This document shows, piece by piece, positions 1 through 8,995 of a stretch of DNA of 64,000 nt. Positions within the stretch are counted from its first letter, which is position 1; every line of letters begins with the position of its first letter. The DNA is from an uncultured Bacillota bacterium. Its GTDB lineage: Bacteria > Bacillota > Clostridia > Peptostreptococcales > Anaerovoracaceae. The stretch is from assembly GCA_927441425.1 (NCBI GenBank), contig CAKMKG010000006.1, positions 119,245-183,244 on the forward strand, in the 5' to 3' direction. The notes under the pieces were generated by a model. It was not told the origin of the DNA. It saw nothing but the letters and a program-made list of their open reading frames with translations, and did no database searches. Both the position numbers and the translations under genes were made by a program.

Positions 1-406
1 AGCGGTTGAGCAGTGCGCCCTTGATGTTGAGCAAGGTGCAAGACATCTGCGAGACCTCACTGCCGATGCTGAATTTCACAGAGCCGTCAATAAACGAATT
101 TGTGATGTCAGTTGGCAGCATATACATCACAAACCGATGGTCGCCCTCAGCACTCCAGAACCCGTATGCGCCGTAATGCGCCACTTTCTTGATGCTCGGA
201 TACGACACCGTTTCATCCGGTGAAATCCTGCCGATTTCCGTATAAGTCAGGCTGTCATACAAACCGAGAACCGGGTCCGCCGTGCTGCCCGCGACGGTAC
301 CTTCGGCGGTGAGGTATATAAAACGGAGCAGGTTGTCCGAGGTGTGGATCACCTGCGGAAACAAGCCTGCTCCTGCGTCAAGGGAATATTCAAATGTCAG
401 CGTCAT
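1..406 (-). CDS. Phage tail-associated protein, C-terminal end cut by window edge
   Basis: The gene starts at the ATG at 406, four bases after the stop of the upstream gene and behind a GGGGGTGA-type ribosome site. About 135 codons are visible before the edge. The N-terminus begins MTLTFEYSLDAGAGLFPQ and later reads DNLLRFIYLTAEGT. This resembles the C-terminal end of the preceding tail protein (NNLLRFTYSL), so the two may share a small beta-sandwich motif. The position after the tape measure and two large tail proteins suggests a tail tip or baseplate component. I do not recognise a named family, and the role is inferred from gene order only. Confidence 0.6.
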   Translation of the reverse strand, partial: MTLTFEYSLDAGAGLFPQVIHTSDNLLRFIYLTAEGTVAGSTADPVLGLYDSLTYTEIGRISPDETVSYPSIKKVAHYGAYGFWSAEGDHRFVMYMLPTDITNSFIDGSVKFSIGSEVSQMSCTLLNIKGALLNR

Positions 407-410
407 GGCA

Positions 411-2699
411 TCACCCCCGTTGCAGCTGCAACGAGTAGGTGAAGCGCAGCAAGTTGTTCGCGGTCTTAAACGGGTACTCAAGCGCAAAGCTGGCTGTGAT
501 CGATGCACCTGCCGCAGGCGGTGTAGTAAACTTTAGACCCGGCACGGTCTTGCCCAAAAAGAAGGTTGAGCCGAAGCTCTGTCCGTCCCTTGTCGGAAAG
601 CTCTGGTAATATAAATTGTATGTCCAGTTATAACTAACACTTCCCGATACAGTTAATGTCTCTACTTGCTTTGTTCCAGAATTGCCCGCGGCGTCAACTG
701 TGGATGTCGGTATGGCGGTGAGTCCTGTGCAAGTATCATTTGCAATGCTGATATTCAGGGTAGGATCATTATCCGCAGCCACTTTAGCGGTCAGTCGTAC
801 ATATCTTCCGTTATCTGGGCTGATTGTAAAGAAGTCGGTAATATCGGAGTTTTGTGCGAGAGCTGCGTTTACTTTTGTCGCAACTACTGTCGAAGAGTCT
901 CCGCTTGTAACCGGCACCGAAAGGGTGATCGGAGAGTTTGCCATTCCAGAGGCCGTTAGGACAACCGTCGCGTTCCCCGCAGTCCCTATGGTTCCGCTCA
1001 CATAGATATTTTCCTGTTGCTTTACAGCGGCGACTCCGGCTGTTGTGTTGGTCGAGGTTGAAACGGTGGTCAGCCCAGCGCAAGTTCCGTTTGAAAGTGC
1101 GATATTCAAGCTTGAAACATTAGCCACTGGCGTGTTAGCGGTTAAGATCACATCCGCACCTGAGACCGACGTATCATATAAAGCTGAAATATTCGCATTG
1201 TCTTCAATGGCTGCTTTTATCTTGCTCGCCACTATGCTCGCCGTATCCGATGAGCCCACAGGCACAGAAAGTGTGATCGGCGACCCTGTCATGCCACTCG
1301 ATGTCACAACAACAGTGGCATTGCCTTCACCACTTAAAAAGACTCTCCAGTACCTCGCTGATACTTCTGTGAATTTCCAGACTTGACCCGTCCTCGAAAG
1401 CCCTGATACATCCGTCCAGTCTGCATCATTTGTTGAATACTGAATTTTAAGAGTATCGAGCCTTGCAGACGGTACGGTCAGAATATCAATCTTCAGTGTG
1501 TTACAAGGTTTCGACGAACCGAAGTCTATTTTGATAGGGTTTACGTCGCTTACCACGCAGGAGGAAGGATACAGCGTATCATCATAACAATCCCACCAAG
1601 CTATTGGATCTCGATAATTACGACCTGAGTATGGCGTTTTTGAAGCGATGTTTCCAAAGGATATTCCGGTGCTTTTGCAGGTCATCGCCGCCGTATGGTA
1701 ATTTTCATACCAGTCGCCGCAGTTGTTCTCCAAATCCACCGTATAGTCCGTGCCTTCTGTCATTTCTGTATCGTTAACAAAAATACGGACGGTCCCGGAC
1801 TGTATCAGCGGGCACTTCATACTGAACTCGGTTGTAGCTCCGTCACCCTCGCCGATGACGAGATGGTCAACTGCATAGGGTGGGAAAACGTCATGGTTTG
1901 GGAAGGTGAATGCACCGACCCCGGCGACGCCGAGGTGCTTGACAATACGGTTGTTGCACTCGCTGTCAAGGAACGTAGTGACAGGCAGGTCGTACTGATA
2001 GGTAGTTGTATTGCCGGTACCGCCACTGAAGGAATAGCTTTTACTGCCGTGATACTTCAGGTTCATATCTGAGGAGTATTCCACTGGGAAGCGTGAAAAG
2101 CGTACATACCCGTCCGTGCTGCCGGTAAGTAGCCATCGGGACAGATAATTGCTCTCAGCCGTGGGATACACACCGTTTGTGCCGAAACCGGACGAAGTGC
2201 AGGTGGCGTAGAAGGTTGCGGTTATATACACCACATCCGTATCGGTCTTTGCGATGGCAATCTGGTTCCCTTCGGAATCCTGCAGCATAGCGTGGGACAT
2301 GATGTAGTAAGTGGTTGACCATGTGCCGCTGTAATAACCTTCGAGAGCCACCTCGGTAATGGTAGAGCCGTTGCATTCTGTCGCTTCCAGCTTGATCTGC
2401 TTTGTTGTGTGCGAAGTCGGATATTCATAAACCGTTTCCAACGTCGTCACGGCTTTACGCGTCAGATGTGTAAAAAGAGCGGTATCCGTAACTGCAGGTG
2501 TCCCCGTTCCAGTGCCAACCGCAATGTATCTGAACAGGTCTGTCGTTTTACTAAGCGGAGAAGCCGTCAGCCTGCTGTTAAAATAGTAGTTCGTAATGAC
2601 GTTGAAGCCGACTGCTGTCTGCTTGATTTTCCCACTTACGGCATCGATGACCTTAACGTCAAACCGGTTATGCAGAACGGCTCGTTCTTGTATCTTCAT
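411..2699 (-). CDS. Large phage tail structural protein with an internal duplicated module
   Basis: This is a 762-residue protein rich in Thr, Ser, Gly and Asn, with no signal peptide or membrane segment. Residues about 350-450 look like a discoidin-like beta-sandwich (WDCYDDTLYPSSCVVSDV followed by PIKIDFGSSKPCNTLKIDI), as used for surface binding. Two tandem modules of about 100 residues follow, near residues 456-553 and 571-670. Each starts GNATVV and contains SPITLSVPV, a T-V-A-x-K helix and a terminal C-x-GLT. Modules of this style are common in phage virion proteins. The gene follows the tail gene at 2712 and starts behind a good ribosome site. It is probably a tail tip or receptor-contact protein; the exact role is not determinable. 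Confidence 0.7.
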   Translation of the reverse strand: MKIQERAVLHNRFDVKVIDAVSGKIKQTAVGFNVITNYYFNSRLTASPLSKTTDLFRYIAVGTGTGTPAVTDTALFTHLTRKAVTTLETVYEYPTSHTTKQIKLEATECNGSTITEVALEGYYSGTWSTTYYIMSHAMLQDSEGNQIAIAKTDTDVVYITATFYATCTSSGFGTNGVYPTAESNYLSRWLLTGSTDGYVRFSRFPVEYSSDMNLKYHGSKSYSFSGGTGNTTTYQYDLPVTTFLDSECNNRIVKHLGVAGVGAFTFPNHDVFPPYAVDHLVIGEGDGATTEFSMKCPLIQSGTVRIFVNDTEMTEGTDYTVDLENNCGDWYENYHTAAMTCKSTGISFGNIASKTPYSGRNYRDPIAWWDCYDDTLYPSSCVVSDVNPIKIDFGSSKPCNTLKIDILTVPSARLDTLKIQYSTNDADWTDVSGLSRTGQVWKFTEVSARYWRVFLSGEGNATVVVTSSGMTGSPITLSVPVGSSDTASIVASKIKAAIEDNANISALYDTSVSGADVILTANTPVANVSSLNIALSNGTCAGLTTVSTSTNTTAGVAAVKQQENIYVSGTIGTAGNATVVLTASGMANSPITLSVPVTSGDSSTVVATKVNAALAQNSDITDFFTISPDNGRYVRLTAKVAADNDPTLNISIANDTCTGLTAIPTSTVDAAGNSGTKQVETLTVSGSVSYNWTYNLYYQSFPTRDGQSFGSTFFLGKTVPGLKFTTPPAAGASITASFALEYPFKTANNLLRFTYSLQLQRG

Positions 2700-2711
2700 A
2701 TTGAAAACCTC

Positions 2712-4115
2712 CTAAATCGGTAATGTTGAAACAGGCTGCAGGCTGACAGAAGAAGCCATAACAGCAATGACAGCCGTATGCGCGGGCTGGAAACACTCAG
2801 TGAAAACAGCTTCATCAATCCATGCACCAGTTGAAACTATGGCTATGCCTGCCGTTTCGTTTTCAAAGGAGAAGTAGTCCAAAGTTTCTGAGGCGGCTAC
2901 AATGCTCAGAGTGGGCAGAAACCATCTTTGTGTGCCAAGTTTGTAATACCAGAGCGAGCGGTATTCTGGCATTGTAATGGTTACCGCTACCGTCCTGCGG
3001 ATATCAGAGCTCGTATATAGAACAAGCGCTTGCTCCTCGCTGTCATAGGAAGCGGATGTAACGGCCACCCCGGAAACGGAAAGAGTGCATTTTACCGGAA
3101 ACCCGGCGTCGATACTTCCATATAGAGGCTTTGTTAGATGAAGCTTGAAGCCGTAGCAGACGAAACCTGTCTCGCGGTTCAGCTTCTCCACCGAAGCTAC
3201 GGAGATTTCCCCGGTGTCCGGCTCATCCAGTAGAGCATAAGGATAAGCGGTATTTCCTGATGCGTACTCCTTGCTCAGTGTGTCCAGTTCGGTTATATCT
3301 GAAATCCACATCCTTACATTAGAAGCGTTGATGTGGACCGTTTCCGGTCGGACGCTCATTCCGGCATAGTTCCGGTGCGTTAATGCCAGCAGCATCCTGC
3401 CATTATTCTGCGTCAGAAATCCGATACGGAAGTCGTTGGTGCGGACGACCGAAAGTGTCGTGTTGCCCGTACCAAGTGGTGTGACTTCATGCTCCGCTTC
3501 CCAGACATAGCTTCCGTTTTCCTGACAGCAGAGCGCCCGGTAATACACAGAACCGCTCTTGAGGTAGCCGATGATTAAGCCCTGGTCAAGGTCTTGTTCG
3601 ACGCTGGACTGCCAGCCCTTGCAGGCAGATATCTGTGAGACATCGGTGGCAAGAAGTACAGCATTATCACTGTCACGCCAGACCTGAACATAGAGGTTTT
3701 CGTCACGAACATAAAAAACATACGGATATTCCTCGGTTTGTAGGTAATACCACTCCTTTTCGGCGTTCATTTTCCATACGCCGTTGAATTCAATCGCCAC
3801 ATCAGTCGCCGTGCCAAGCGCCCACTGGTACTCCCATGGATACTCCAAGCCTGCCGGAAACTTCCGTTTATACACCTTGGCGATACCGTCGTCCAAACAG
3901 ATGGCATATGCAAGAGATAAATCGGATTCTCCGACCGTCTGGCGCACGGCTACATCGCCGAACTCGGGAGCGATATCTTCGTGAATCGGCTCGGAGAGTA
4001 GCGAGTTGACTGAGGTCTGTGTGGCTACCACGCGGAGCGTTGCTAAGCTGTCCGTGTTTTCTACCTTGAAACGATTAGCGAGTTTTTCCTTAAGCGCCGT
4101 TGGTATGCTTCTCAT
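2712..4115 (-). CDS. Phage tail protein (probable distal tail or tip component)
   Basis: This 467-residue protein begins MRSIPTALKEKLANRFKVEN. The body is mostly beta-rich, with repeated short strands (for example VYYRALCCQENGSYVWEAEH) and a domain near residues 290-380 that reads like an immunoglobulin-type fold (FPVKCTLSVSGVAVTSASYD). Its start overlaps the stop of the upstream 115-residue gene by four bases (ATGA), indicating translational coupling. Tail proteins of this size after the tape measure are normal in Firmicutes siphophages. No enzymatic motif was seen, and the function is inferred from position. Confidence 0.65.
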   Translation of the reverse strand: MRSIPTALKEKLANRFKVENTDSLATLRVVATQTSVNSLLSEPIHEDIAPEFGDVAVRQTVGESDLSLAYAICLDDGIAKVYKRKFPAGLEYPWEYQWALGTATDVAIEFNGVWKMNAEKEWYYLQTEEYPYVFYVRDENLYVQVWRDSDNAVLLATDVSQISACKGWQSSVEQDLDQGLIIGYLKSGSVYYRALCCQENGSYVWEAEHEVTPLGTGNTTLSVVRTNDFRIGFLTQNNGRMLLALTHRNYAGMSVRPETVHINASNVRMWISDITELDTLSKEYASGNTAYPYALLDEPDTGEISVASVEKLNRETGFVCYGFKLHLTKPLYGSIDAGFPVKCTLSVSGVAVTSASYDSEEQALVLYTSSDIRRTVAVTITMPEYRSLWYYKLGTQRWFLPTLSIVAASETLDYFSFENETAGIAIVSTGAWIDEAVFTECFQPAHTAVIAVMASSVSLQPVSTLPI

Positions 4116-4459
4116 GGATCGCTCACCTCGCTTACCGTTGCAAGGGTAACTGTGACCTTATACCAACCCGCCGCCTGATAGTCAAAACTGCCGAGGTCAA
4201 TAATTCGCCCGGTAAAAACACCCTGTTTTACAGAGCATTCAAGTAGTGGAACGCTGTCCTCGGCATCCATCAGCGCAGTTTTTCCTGTTTCATTAACATA
4301 GAGGGTTAGCTCACAATGCACAGTTGGCGAGCCGAAACGGGTCAAATACTCAGTCCCGTCAAGGGCGGTCTGAATCGTTCGGATGACTTCCTGTGTTTTC
4401 CGAAAGCTGACAAAGCGCGTAATGGTTTCATTTGTCTCTGTGTTTTTCAGATAACTCAT
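4112..4459 (-). CDS. Small phage tail protein
   Basis: This 115-residue protein starts MSYLKNTETNETITRFVSFR and is rich in beta strands, ending with a WYKVTVTLATVSE strand pair. It overlaps the tape measure stop upstream and the next tail gene downstream by four bases each. It therefore lies inside a tightly coupled tail block and probably contributes to the tail tip. No family is recognised with confidence. Confidence 0.6.
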   Translation of the reverse strand: MSYLKNTETNETITRFVSFRKTQEVIRTIQTALDGTEYLTRFGSPTVHCELTLYVNETGKTALMDAEDSVPLLECSVKQGVFTGRIIDLGSFDYQAAGWYKVTVTLATVSEVSDP

Positions 4460-6633
4460 ACACGCACCTCCTGTCTGAGCTGGTTGATGATGATATCCAC
4501 CACCGAGGACATTTCGCCGGTGGAATTGATGCCTTCCACCCTAATTGTGCCCGTGTGGTTGTAAGTCATGGATGGGGTTCCTGCATAGGCGGGTTCAAGC
4601 CCCGCAAAACTCGCTGTTATGCCGAAGTCGGTGGGGATAGCCTTTTTCATGTCCTTTTCCACACCCGACATCGCCTTCATAAAGCCCACACCGATACCTT
4701 CGCCCATGTTGCCGCCAATTCCAGCGAACACGGTGGAGGGCGAATGGATACCCAGCAGGCTTTTCGCACCATCCACAATACCGGAAAAGAAGCCGCTGAC
4801 CTTATCCGCAATCCAAGAACCGAGGGATTTGATGCCTTCCCACAGACCTGTCACGATATTCTTGCCGATTTCAAATACCGCACCGACCGCTTTCCCAAGG
4901 CCGACCACAATGGCGGTGATAATCTCAGGTAGCTTTGCCACAAGCTGGGGTATGGCTTTTATCAGCCCAAACGCAAGTTGTATGGTAAGTTCAATGCCCA
5001 TCTCAATGATGAGGGGCAGGTTGTCGGTAATAAAGTCAATGATAGTCATGATGATTTCGGGCAGGGCGTCAATCAGTTCCGGCAGCGCGTTCAGCAACCC
5101 TTCCGCAAGCCCCTGTATAATGGCAAATGCCGCTTCAAGGATTTGATCCATGCTGTCCAAAAGACCTTGCACGATGGTGATAATCGCCTCAACCGCCGCA
5201 GGAATCAGTTCCGGCAAAGCGGAACCAAGCCCCATCACGAGGGCGGTAATTAACTGTACCGCCGCATCAATGAGCAATGGCAGGTTATCAATCAGAGCAC
5301 CTACAATAGTCAACACCGCATCCACGGCAGCTGGGATGAGTTCGGGCAAAAGACTTAGGAGTGTTTCAAGCACCTGCGTAAATAGGTCAACCACCGTGGA
5401 GAGCAGTGTCGGCAACAAGTCCCCGATTGCCTTAAGTATACCGTCAAGGGCAGGCGGCAGAGCCTTGACGATATTCTCAATGACAGGCACGATGTTTTTC
5501 ACCACGTGCCCGAACGCCTCGACCACATTGCCTATTAACAGTTCAATGTCTGCATCGGCGTTGCCAAGCCCTGCCATCAGGTTGCCGATGGCCGACTGCA
5601 TACCAGCCATAGAGCCGCTGATGGTCTCCGTGGCTTCCTTAGCTGTCGTCCCGGTGATGCCCATTTCGGTTTGGATGACGTGGATTGCTTCGGTCAAATC
5701 CGAAAACGAGGACAGGTCATATTTGATGCCGGAGATTTTCTCGGCGTCGGCGAGCAACCGCTCCATTTCAGACTTGGTGCCGCCATAACCCAGCTTCAGA
5801 TTATCGAGCATCGTGTAGTTTTGCTTGGCAAAACCTTGGTATGCCGTCTGAATAGAGGACAAATCCGTACCCATTTTATTGGCGTTGTCTGCCATGTCCG
5901 TGATGGCCATATCTGCAACTTCTGCAGCCTTAGCGGTGTCTCCTCCGAGGGACTGAATCAGACTTGCTGAAAAGCCCGTGACAGTTTCCATGTACTCATT
6001 GGCGGACATGCCTGCCGTTTTAAAGGCATTTGAGGCGTAGTTCTGCACCGTTTGGGAAGCATCACCAAAGAGGGTGTCTACGCCGCCGACCAGTTGCTCA
6101 AAGTCAGCGTATGCCTCAATGACTTCTTTACCGAGCTTAACGGCGGCCGCTCCGGCGGCAAGAGCAACAGCACCCATTGCCGCGCCGACACCTTTTAACA
6201 CTCCGCCCAGCTTTTCAAACTTTCCACCGGATTTTTCAGCTTCATCGCCCGACTCTTTCAGTTCATCGCCGAGGTCGTCGGCACTATCCGCTGTTTCGTC
6301 CAGTTCCCGTTCCATACCATTGAGTTCGGCTTTGGCGTTGTTAAGCTGAACAGTCCAGTTCTGGGTGCGACGGTCATTCTCACCGAAACTGTCGGCGGCA
6401 TTCTTCAAGGCGGACTCAAGGGTGGCGATTTTGTCCTTCTGGGCATCAATTGCCTTGTTCAGAACCTCATTACGTGCTGCAACCGCCGCTACAGACTTAT
6501 CCTGCTTGTCAAATTCGGAGGAGACCAGTTTCATCTCACTGCCGAGAACCTTGAAAGACTGGTTGATGTCACGCAGGGCGTTTTTAAATTCCTTTTCACC
6601 TTCAAGGCCAATTTTCAAACCAAAATCCGACAT
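4456..6633 (-). CDS. Tail tape measure protein
   Basis: At 725 residues this is one of the longest tail proteins and sits directly after the chaperone pair. The first 150 residues are a charged coiled coil (KEFKNALRDINQSFKVLGSE and following heptads). A glycine/alanine-rich hydrophobic stretch follows near residue 150, then the conserved tape-measure region around YADFEQLVGGVDTLFGDA. The middle (about residues 365-600) consists of repeated amphipathic helices of the type LPELIPAAVDAVLTIVGALI, recurring several times. The C-terminus carries the GIHSPSTVFAGIGGNMGEGI motif typical of the family. It sets tail length and is likely injected with DNA. A short Siphoviridae-type tail is implied. Confidence 0.93.
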   Translation of the reverse strand: MSDFGLKIGLEGEKEFKNALRDINQSFKVLGSEMKLVSSEFDKQDKSVAAVAARNEVLNKAIDAQKDKIATLESALKNAADSFGENDRRTQNWTVQLNNAKAELNGMERELDETADSADDLGDELKESGDEAEKSGGKFEKLGGVLKGVGAAMGAVALAAGAAAVKLGKEVIEAYADFEQLVGGVDTLFGDASQTVQNYASNAFKTAGMSANEYMETVTGFSASLIQSLGGDTAKAAEVADMAITDMADNANKMGTDLSSIQTAYQGFAKQNYTMLDNLKLGYGGTKSEMERLLADAEKISGIKYDLSSFSDLTEAIHVIQTEMGITGTTAKEATETISGSMAGMQSAIGNLMAGLGNADADIELLIGNVVEAFGHVVKNIVPVIENIVKALPPALDGILKAIGDLLPTLLSTVVDLFTQVLETLLSLLPELIPAAVDAVLTIVGALIDNLPLLIDAAVQLITALVMGLGSALPELIPAAVEAIITIVQGLLDSMDQILEAAFAIIQGLAEGLLNALPELIDALPEIIMTIIDFITDNLPLIIEMGIELTIQLAFGLIKAIPQLVAKLPEIITAIVVGLGKAVGAVFEIGKNIVTGLWEGIKSLGSWIADKVSGFFSGIVDGAKSLLGIHSPSTVFAGIGGNMGEGIGVGFMKAMSGVEKDMKKAIPTDFGITASFAGLEPAYAGTPSMTYNHTGTIRVEGINSTGEMSSVVDIIINQLRQEVRV

Positions 6634-6648
6634 AAATCCACCTCCCTT

Positions 6649-6855
6649 CTAAACGAGTCCGCTTGGAATAATCTCATCAATCCCATACTCACGCTTTGGT
6701 TTTGCCAAACCATGAAATTGTTTATAGACCTCCCACTGGTCGAGCAGATGGCCGAGGGGCATCAACCAGACGTCCTGCTCAGAGCGTTGGAGGAGGGACA
6801 CGCCGTAAAAAATCAGTCGGGCAAACGACTCTTCATCGCTTACCCGACCTTCGCG
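6649..6855 (-). CDS. C-terminal extension of the tail assembly chaperone, made by -1 frameshift
   Basis: This reading frame has no usable start codon of its own but is open from within the 3' end of the upstream chaperone gene to a TAG at 6649-6651. Entered through the A-AAA-AAC site at 6855-6861, it adds 68 residues starting REGRVSDEESFARLIFYGVS and ending DEIIPSGLV. The fused product would be about 197 residues. This is the classical lambda gpG/gpGT layout, in which the longer form bridges the tail tube protein and the tape measure. The stop lies 15 bases before the tape measure start. The frame assignment was checked base by base; the fusion itself is inferred. Confidence 0.8.
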   Translation of the reverse strand, partial: REGRVSDEESFARLIFYGVSLLQRSEQDVWLMPLGHLLDQWEVYKQFHGLAKPKREYGIDEIIPSGLV

Positions 6856-7241
6856 TTTTTTGACGCACTACCCCCAGCATTTTCTTCCTCGCTTTCAATA
6901 TGGCGTTTCGTTCCTTTATACATGGCGTCCATGATTGCATTCTTGTATTCACCCAACTCAAGCGGAGAGGTGAGCAATTCCACAGCTTCCTCTGTCAGCA
7001 GTTCCTGCTTTTCTGCAGGGTTTTGAAGGTTGTGAATCAGTACCGACTGATTGGCAAGCAGCGTGATGAGCCAAACAATCTCATCAAGCGCCATCTCAAA
7101 GTTTTCGGACTTCATCAGCTTTTCTCCTAAATTGGATAGCCCGCCGTACCGTTTGGCGATCTCTTTGGTTGCCTTGGTGGTAAGGAGCATTTCATACTCG
7201 GTTTCACCTATTTGTATCATTGCGCTTCTATCATTAGCCAT
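6840..7241 (-). CDS. Tail assembly chaperone, short form
   Basis: This 133-residue acidic helical protein begins MANDRSAMIQIGETEYEMLL. It lies between the major tail protein and the tape measure, which is the position of gpG-type chaperones. It contains the family-like opening of a beta strand pair followed by helices (TKEIAKRYGGLSNLGEKLMK). The gene ends with a slippery heptamer, so a minority of ribosomes should produce a longer form with 68 extra residues. Its start codon shares one base with the end of the major tail gene region, so the two are probably co-translated. The chaperone coats the tape measure during tail assembly and is absent from the mature virion. Confidence 0.85.
   Translation of the reverse strand: MANDRSAMIQIGETEYEMLLTTKATKEIAKRYGGLSNLGEKLMKSENFEMALDEIVWLITLLANQSVLIHNLQNPAEKQELLTEEAVELLTSPLELGEYKNAIMDAMYKGTKRHIESEEENAGGSASKNAKVG
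6855..6861 (-). promoter_or_regulatory. Programmed -1 ribosomal frameshift slippery heptamer
   Basis: On the coding strand the sequence is A AAA AAC with codons TCA AAA AAC in the zero frame, so it fits the X XXY YYZ rule exactly. It lies five codons before the zero-frame stop of the tail assembly chaperone. Slipping back one base enters the downstream open frame that encodes the 68-residue extension. Confidence 0.82.
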
Positions 7242-7843
7242 TACGCCTCACCTCCACCGGAAACCGTGAAGACAGGCTCATAAACCTGCGTGTACCAACC
7301 AGAAATAATGGAAACAGGTACGCTTGCATCATCCTCATTGACCTCCGCTTTCCACGGATGCTTTCCGTTGCCGTCCGGTTTATTCCTGCGAAGCACTGTC
7401 CCTTCCACGGTGGGTGTGGAAAAGGTGATGCTGTCGCCTTTGGTGGTGAGATTGGTCGCTGGGATGCCAAACATCACACGGTAAAGCCAAAAGTATCGGT
7501 ATTTGCCGTTTGCCTTCTTTGCCCGAAAACCCACGGCGACAGGTGTACCGCCGTCCTCGCTGCCGGAAACCACCACATGGTTGTCGTCGATTTTTGCCCC
7601 AGTCAAATCCTCGGCAGCGGTGATACCGATATCATCGATACCGAGGGAGAGTTTGCCGCTTTTAAATTCCTTCACGATTTCTGCGGGACCGTCGTCCGCG
7701 TAAAGGGTCGCTTCCGCAAGTTCGACGGAGAGATCTGCTTTCATCGCTTTTGCCAGTTGAATAGGGGTGCCGTAGGTTTCGATACCGCCTGCATCCTCTG
7801 TGATTTTTGAGTAATAGAGCTTGTCCAGCCCGATAGTAGCCAT
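7241..7843 (-). CDS. Major tail (tube) protein
   Basis: This 200-residue protein starts MATIGLDKLYYSKITEDAGG, a pattern typical of the phi13/TP901 type major tail proteins. The body alternates beta strands (VEFKSGK-type, ITFSTPTVEGT) and has the signature VAVGFRAKKANGKYRYFWLY region. It ends with a flexible Gly-rich tail (FTVSGGGEA). It polymerises into the tail tube around the tape measure. Neighbours are the tail terminator upstream and the frameshifted chaperone downstream. A ribosome site (GAGGAAATC) precedes the ATG. Confidence 0.9.
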   Translation of the reverse strand: MATIGLDKLYYSKITEDAGGIETYGTPIQLAKAMKADLSVELAEATLYADDGPAEIVKEFKSGKLSLGIDDIGITAAEDLTGAKIDDNHVVVSGSEDGGTPVAVGFRAKKANGKYRYFWLYRVMFGIPATNLTTKGDSITFSTPTVEGTVLRRNKPDGNGKHPWKAEVNEDDASVPVSIISGWYTQVYEPVFTVSGGGEA

Positions 7844-7864
7844 AAAGATTTCCTCCTCATTTTG

Positions 7865-8227
7865 TTAATTGAACTCGCCATCAGGTAAACTTGGGTCCAG
7901 CATCATGCTGGTTGCCACGTCGATGGCGTAATGGTGATAACCGGTATCCGCCTCATATCCGACATACCGGCGATCTGTTATGGTGAACTCCGCTCCCAAA
8001 AGAAGCGCTGTTATATGTCTTTTTCTCTGGAGATAGTTACCTTTTGAAAAAAGCGAAATCCGCACCTCCGAGATTTCGATTAGGGGAGAATTATCACCAA
8101 ACAGGGCGAATTCCTCCGTCATCGGGGTCAGCACAAGGTACTCATCTGGTGGGACGCCGGAAAAAACGCCTGTCTCCACGGGAAGAACGGGCGTGAGCAA
8201 AGTATTCAGTTTAGACAGTATGCTCAT
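7865..8227 (-). CDS. Probable tail terminator / minor capsid-tail joining protein
   Basis: This 120-residue protein starts MSILSKLNTLLTPVLPVETG and contains YLVLTPMTEEFALFGDN and a beta-rich C-terminal half. Size, position (after the HK97 gp10-like gene and before the major tail protein) and fold pattern match tail terminator proteins that cap the tail tube. The start overlaps the previous stop as ATGA. Confidence 0.72.
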   Translation of the reverse strand: MSILSKLNTLLTPVLPVETGVFSGVPPDEYLVLTPMTEEFALFGDNSPLIEISEVRISLFSKGNYLQRKRHITALLLGAEFTITDRRYVGYEADTGYHHYAIDVATSMMLDPSLPDGEFN

Positions 8228-8658
8228 AGGCCATTCACCTCCGATTCAAACTTCGCTTTCATTGCCGACACCGCTGCAGATTTACTTGACGATTTGGCGG
8301 GCTTCAAGAAAGGCTTAGGCGCTTGCCCATGCTTGCCGTATTCCAGAATGTTGGCGATCTTAGCATTATTGCCGCCATCGCTCCTTGGTTCCGCGAAACC
8401 AACCTTGACGTCCCAGCCCGAGCCGTCCCGCTTCTGTTTGGCGGGAGACAGGCCGAGGGAGCGTTCGAGTTCACCTGTAGAGCGGCTTTCTTCCTTGGTA
8501 CCTTGCCCGACTATAGAGGAGAGGTTGCTCCTAACCTTTGAAAGAACCACCTCGCCGCCCGCTTCCAGCACTTTGGGAATAATCTCATCGGTTTTTTCAG
8601 CAAGGCGGGAGAGCCGCTCCTCTAAGTCAGTCGGGAGTTTTATTTCAACTTTTGCCAT
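8224..8658 (-). CDS. HK97 gp10-like head-tail protein
   Basis: This 144-residue protein begins MAKVEIKLPTDLEERLSRLA. It contains the family hallmarks AGGEVVLSKVRSNL and a C-terminal ILEYGKHGQAPKPFLKPA. The G(K/T)..A.PFL-type ending is characteristic of the HK97 gp10 group of tail-completion proteins. The first base of its ATG is the last base of the upstream TAA, implying coupled translation. It probably acts at the head-tail interface. Confidence 0.85.
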   Translation of the reverse strand: MAKVEIKLPTDLEERLSRLAEKTDEIIPKVLEAGGEVVLSKVRSNLSSIVGQGTKEESRSTGELERSLGLSPAKQKRDGSGWDVKVGFAEPRSDGGNNAKIANILEYGKHGQAPKPFLKPAKSSSKSAAVSAMKAKFESEVNGL

Positions 8659-8993
8659 TACTTCACACTCCCTTCAACACGCTCGCACAGGCACTCGACG
8701 TACATACCGCGTCCCCGCACGTCCTCCACTGAGATAATGCGGTAACGCTCTGTGTCGCAGGCGATGATATGTGTCGTTTCAACTTCAAATCCCGGCACTT
8801 TACGGAAGCGGAACAGTGCGGTCGCCTCAGAGAATGCCGCCATGTTCGCCCAACGCTCCGAGCCATGTTTATCTTCTTTATAGGCACGGACAGAAGCGAG
8901 AACGATGTCGCCTGTGGTAACGAAGCCCTCTGCGTCCTTGACCGGGGCGGCGGTGATGATGTCAATCAAGGTGTTCATTTTTCCAAAACTCAT
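8658..8993 (-). CDS. Head-tail adaptor (head closure) protein
   Basis: I place the start at the ATG at 8993 (MSFGKMNTLIDIITAAPVKD) because a GGGGGGTG ribosome site lies just upstream and the preceding gene ends at 8996. This gives 111 residues. The opening M-N-T-L-I-D-I and the phrase DGIVLASVRAYKED-like strand, followed by an ERYRIISVEDVRGRGMYVEC ending, match the SPP1 gp16/gp9-type head closure family. It forms a ring below the connector. An in-frame upstream start would overlap the neighbour by about 50 bases and lacks a ribosome site. Confidence 0.82.
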   Translation of the reverse strand: MSFGKMNTLIDIITAAPVKDAEGFVTTGDIVLASVRAYKEDKHGSERWANMAAFSEATALFRFRKVPGFEVETTHIIACDTERYRIISVEDVRGRGMYVECLCERVEGSVK

Positions 8994-8995
8994 GC

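Noticed and set aside
811..2376. Several long open frames opposite the tail genes
   Set aside because: They are antisense shadows of GC-balanced genes, with biased composition and no ribosome sites.
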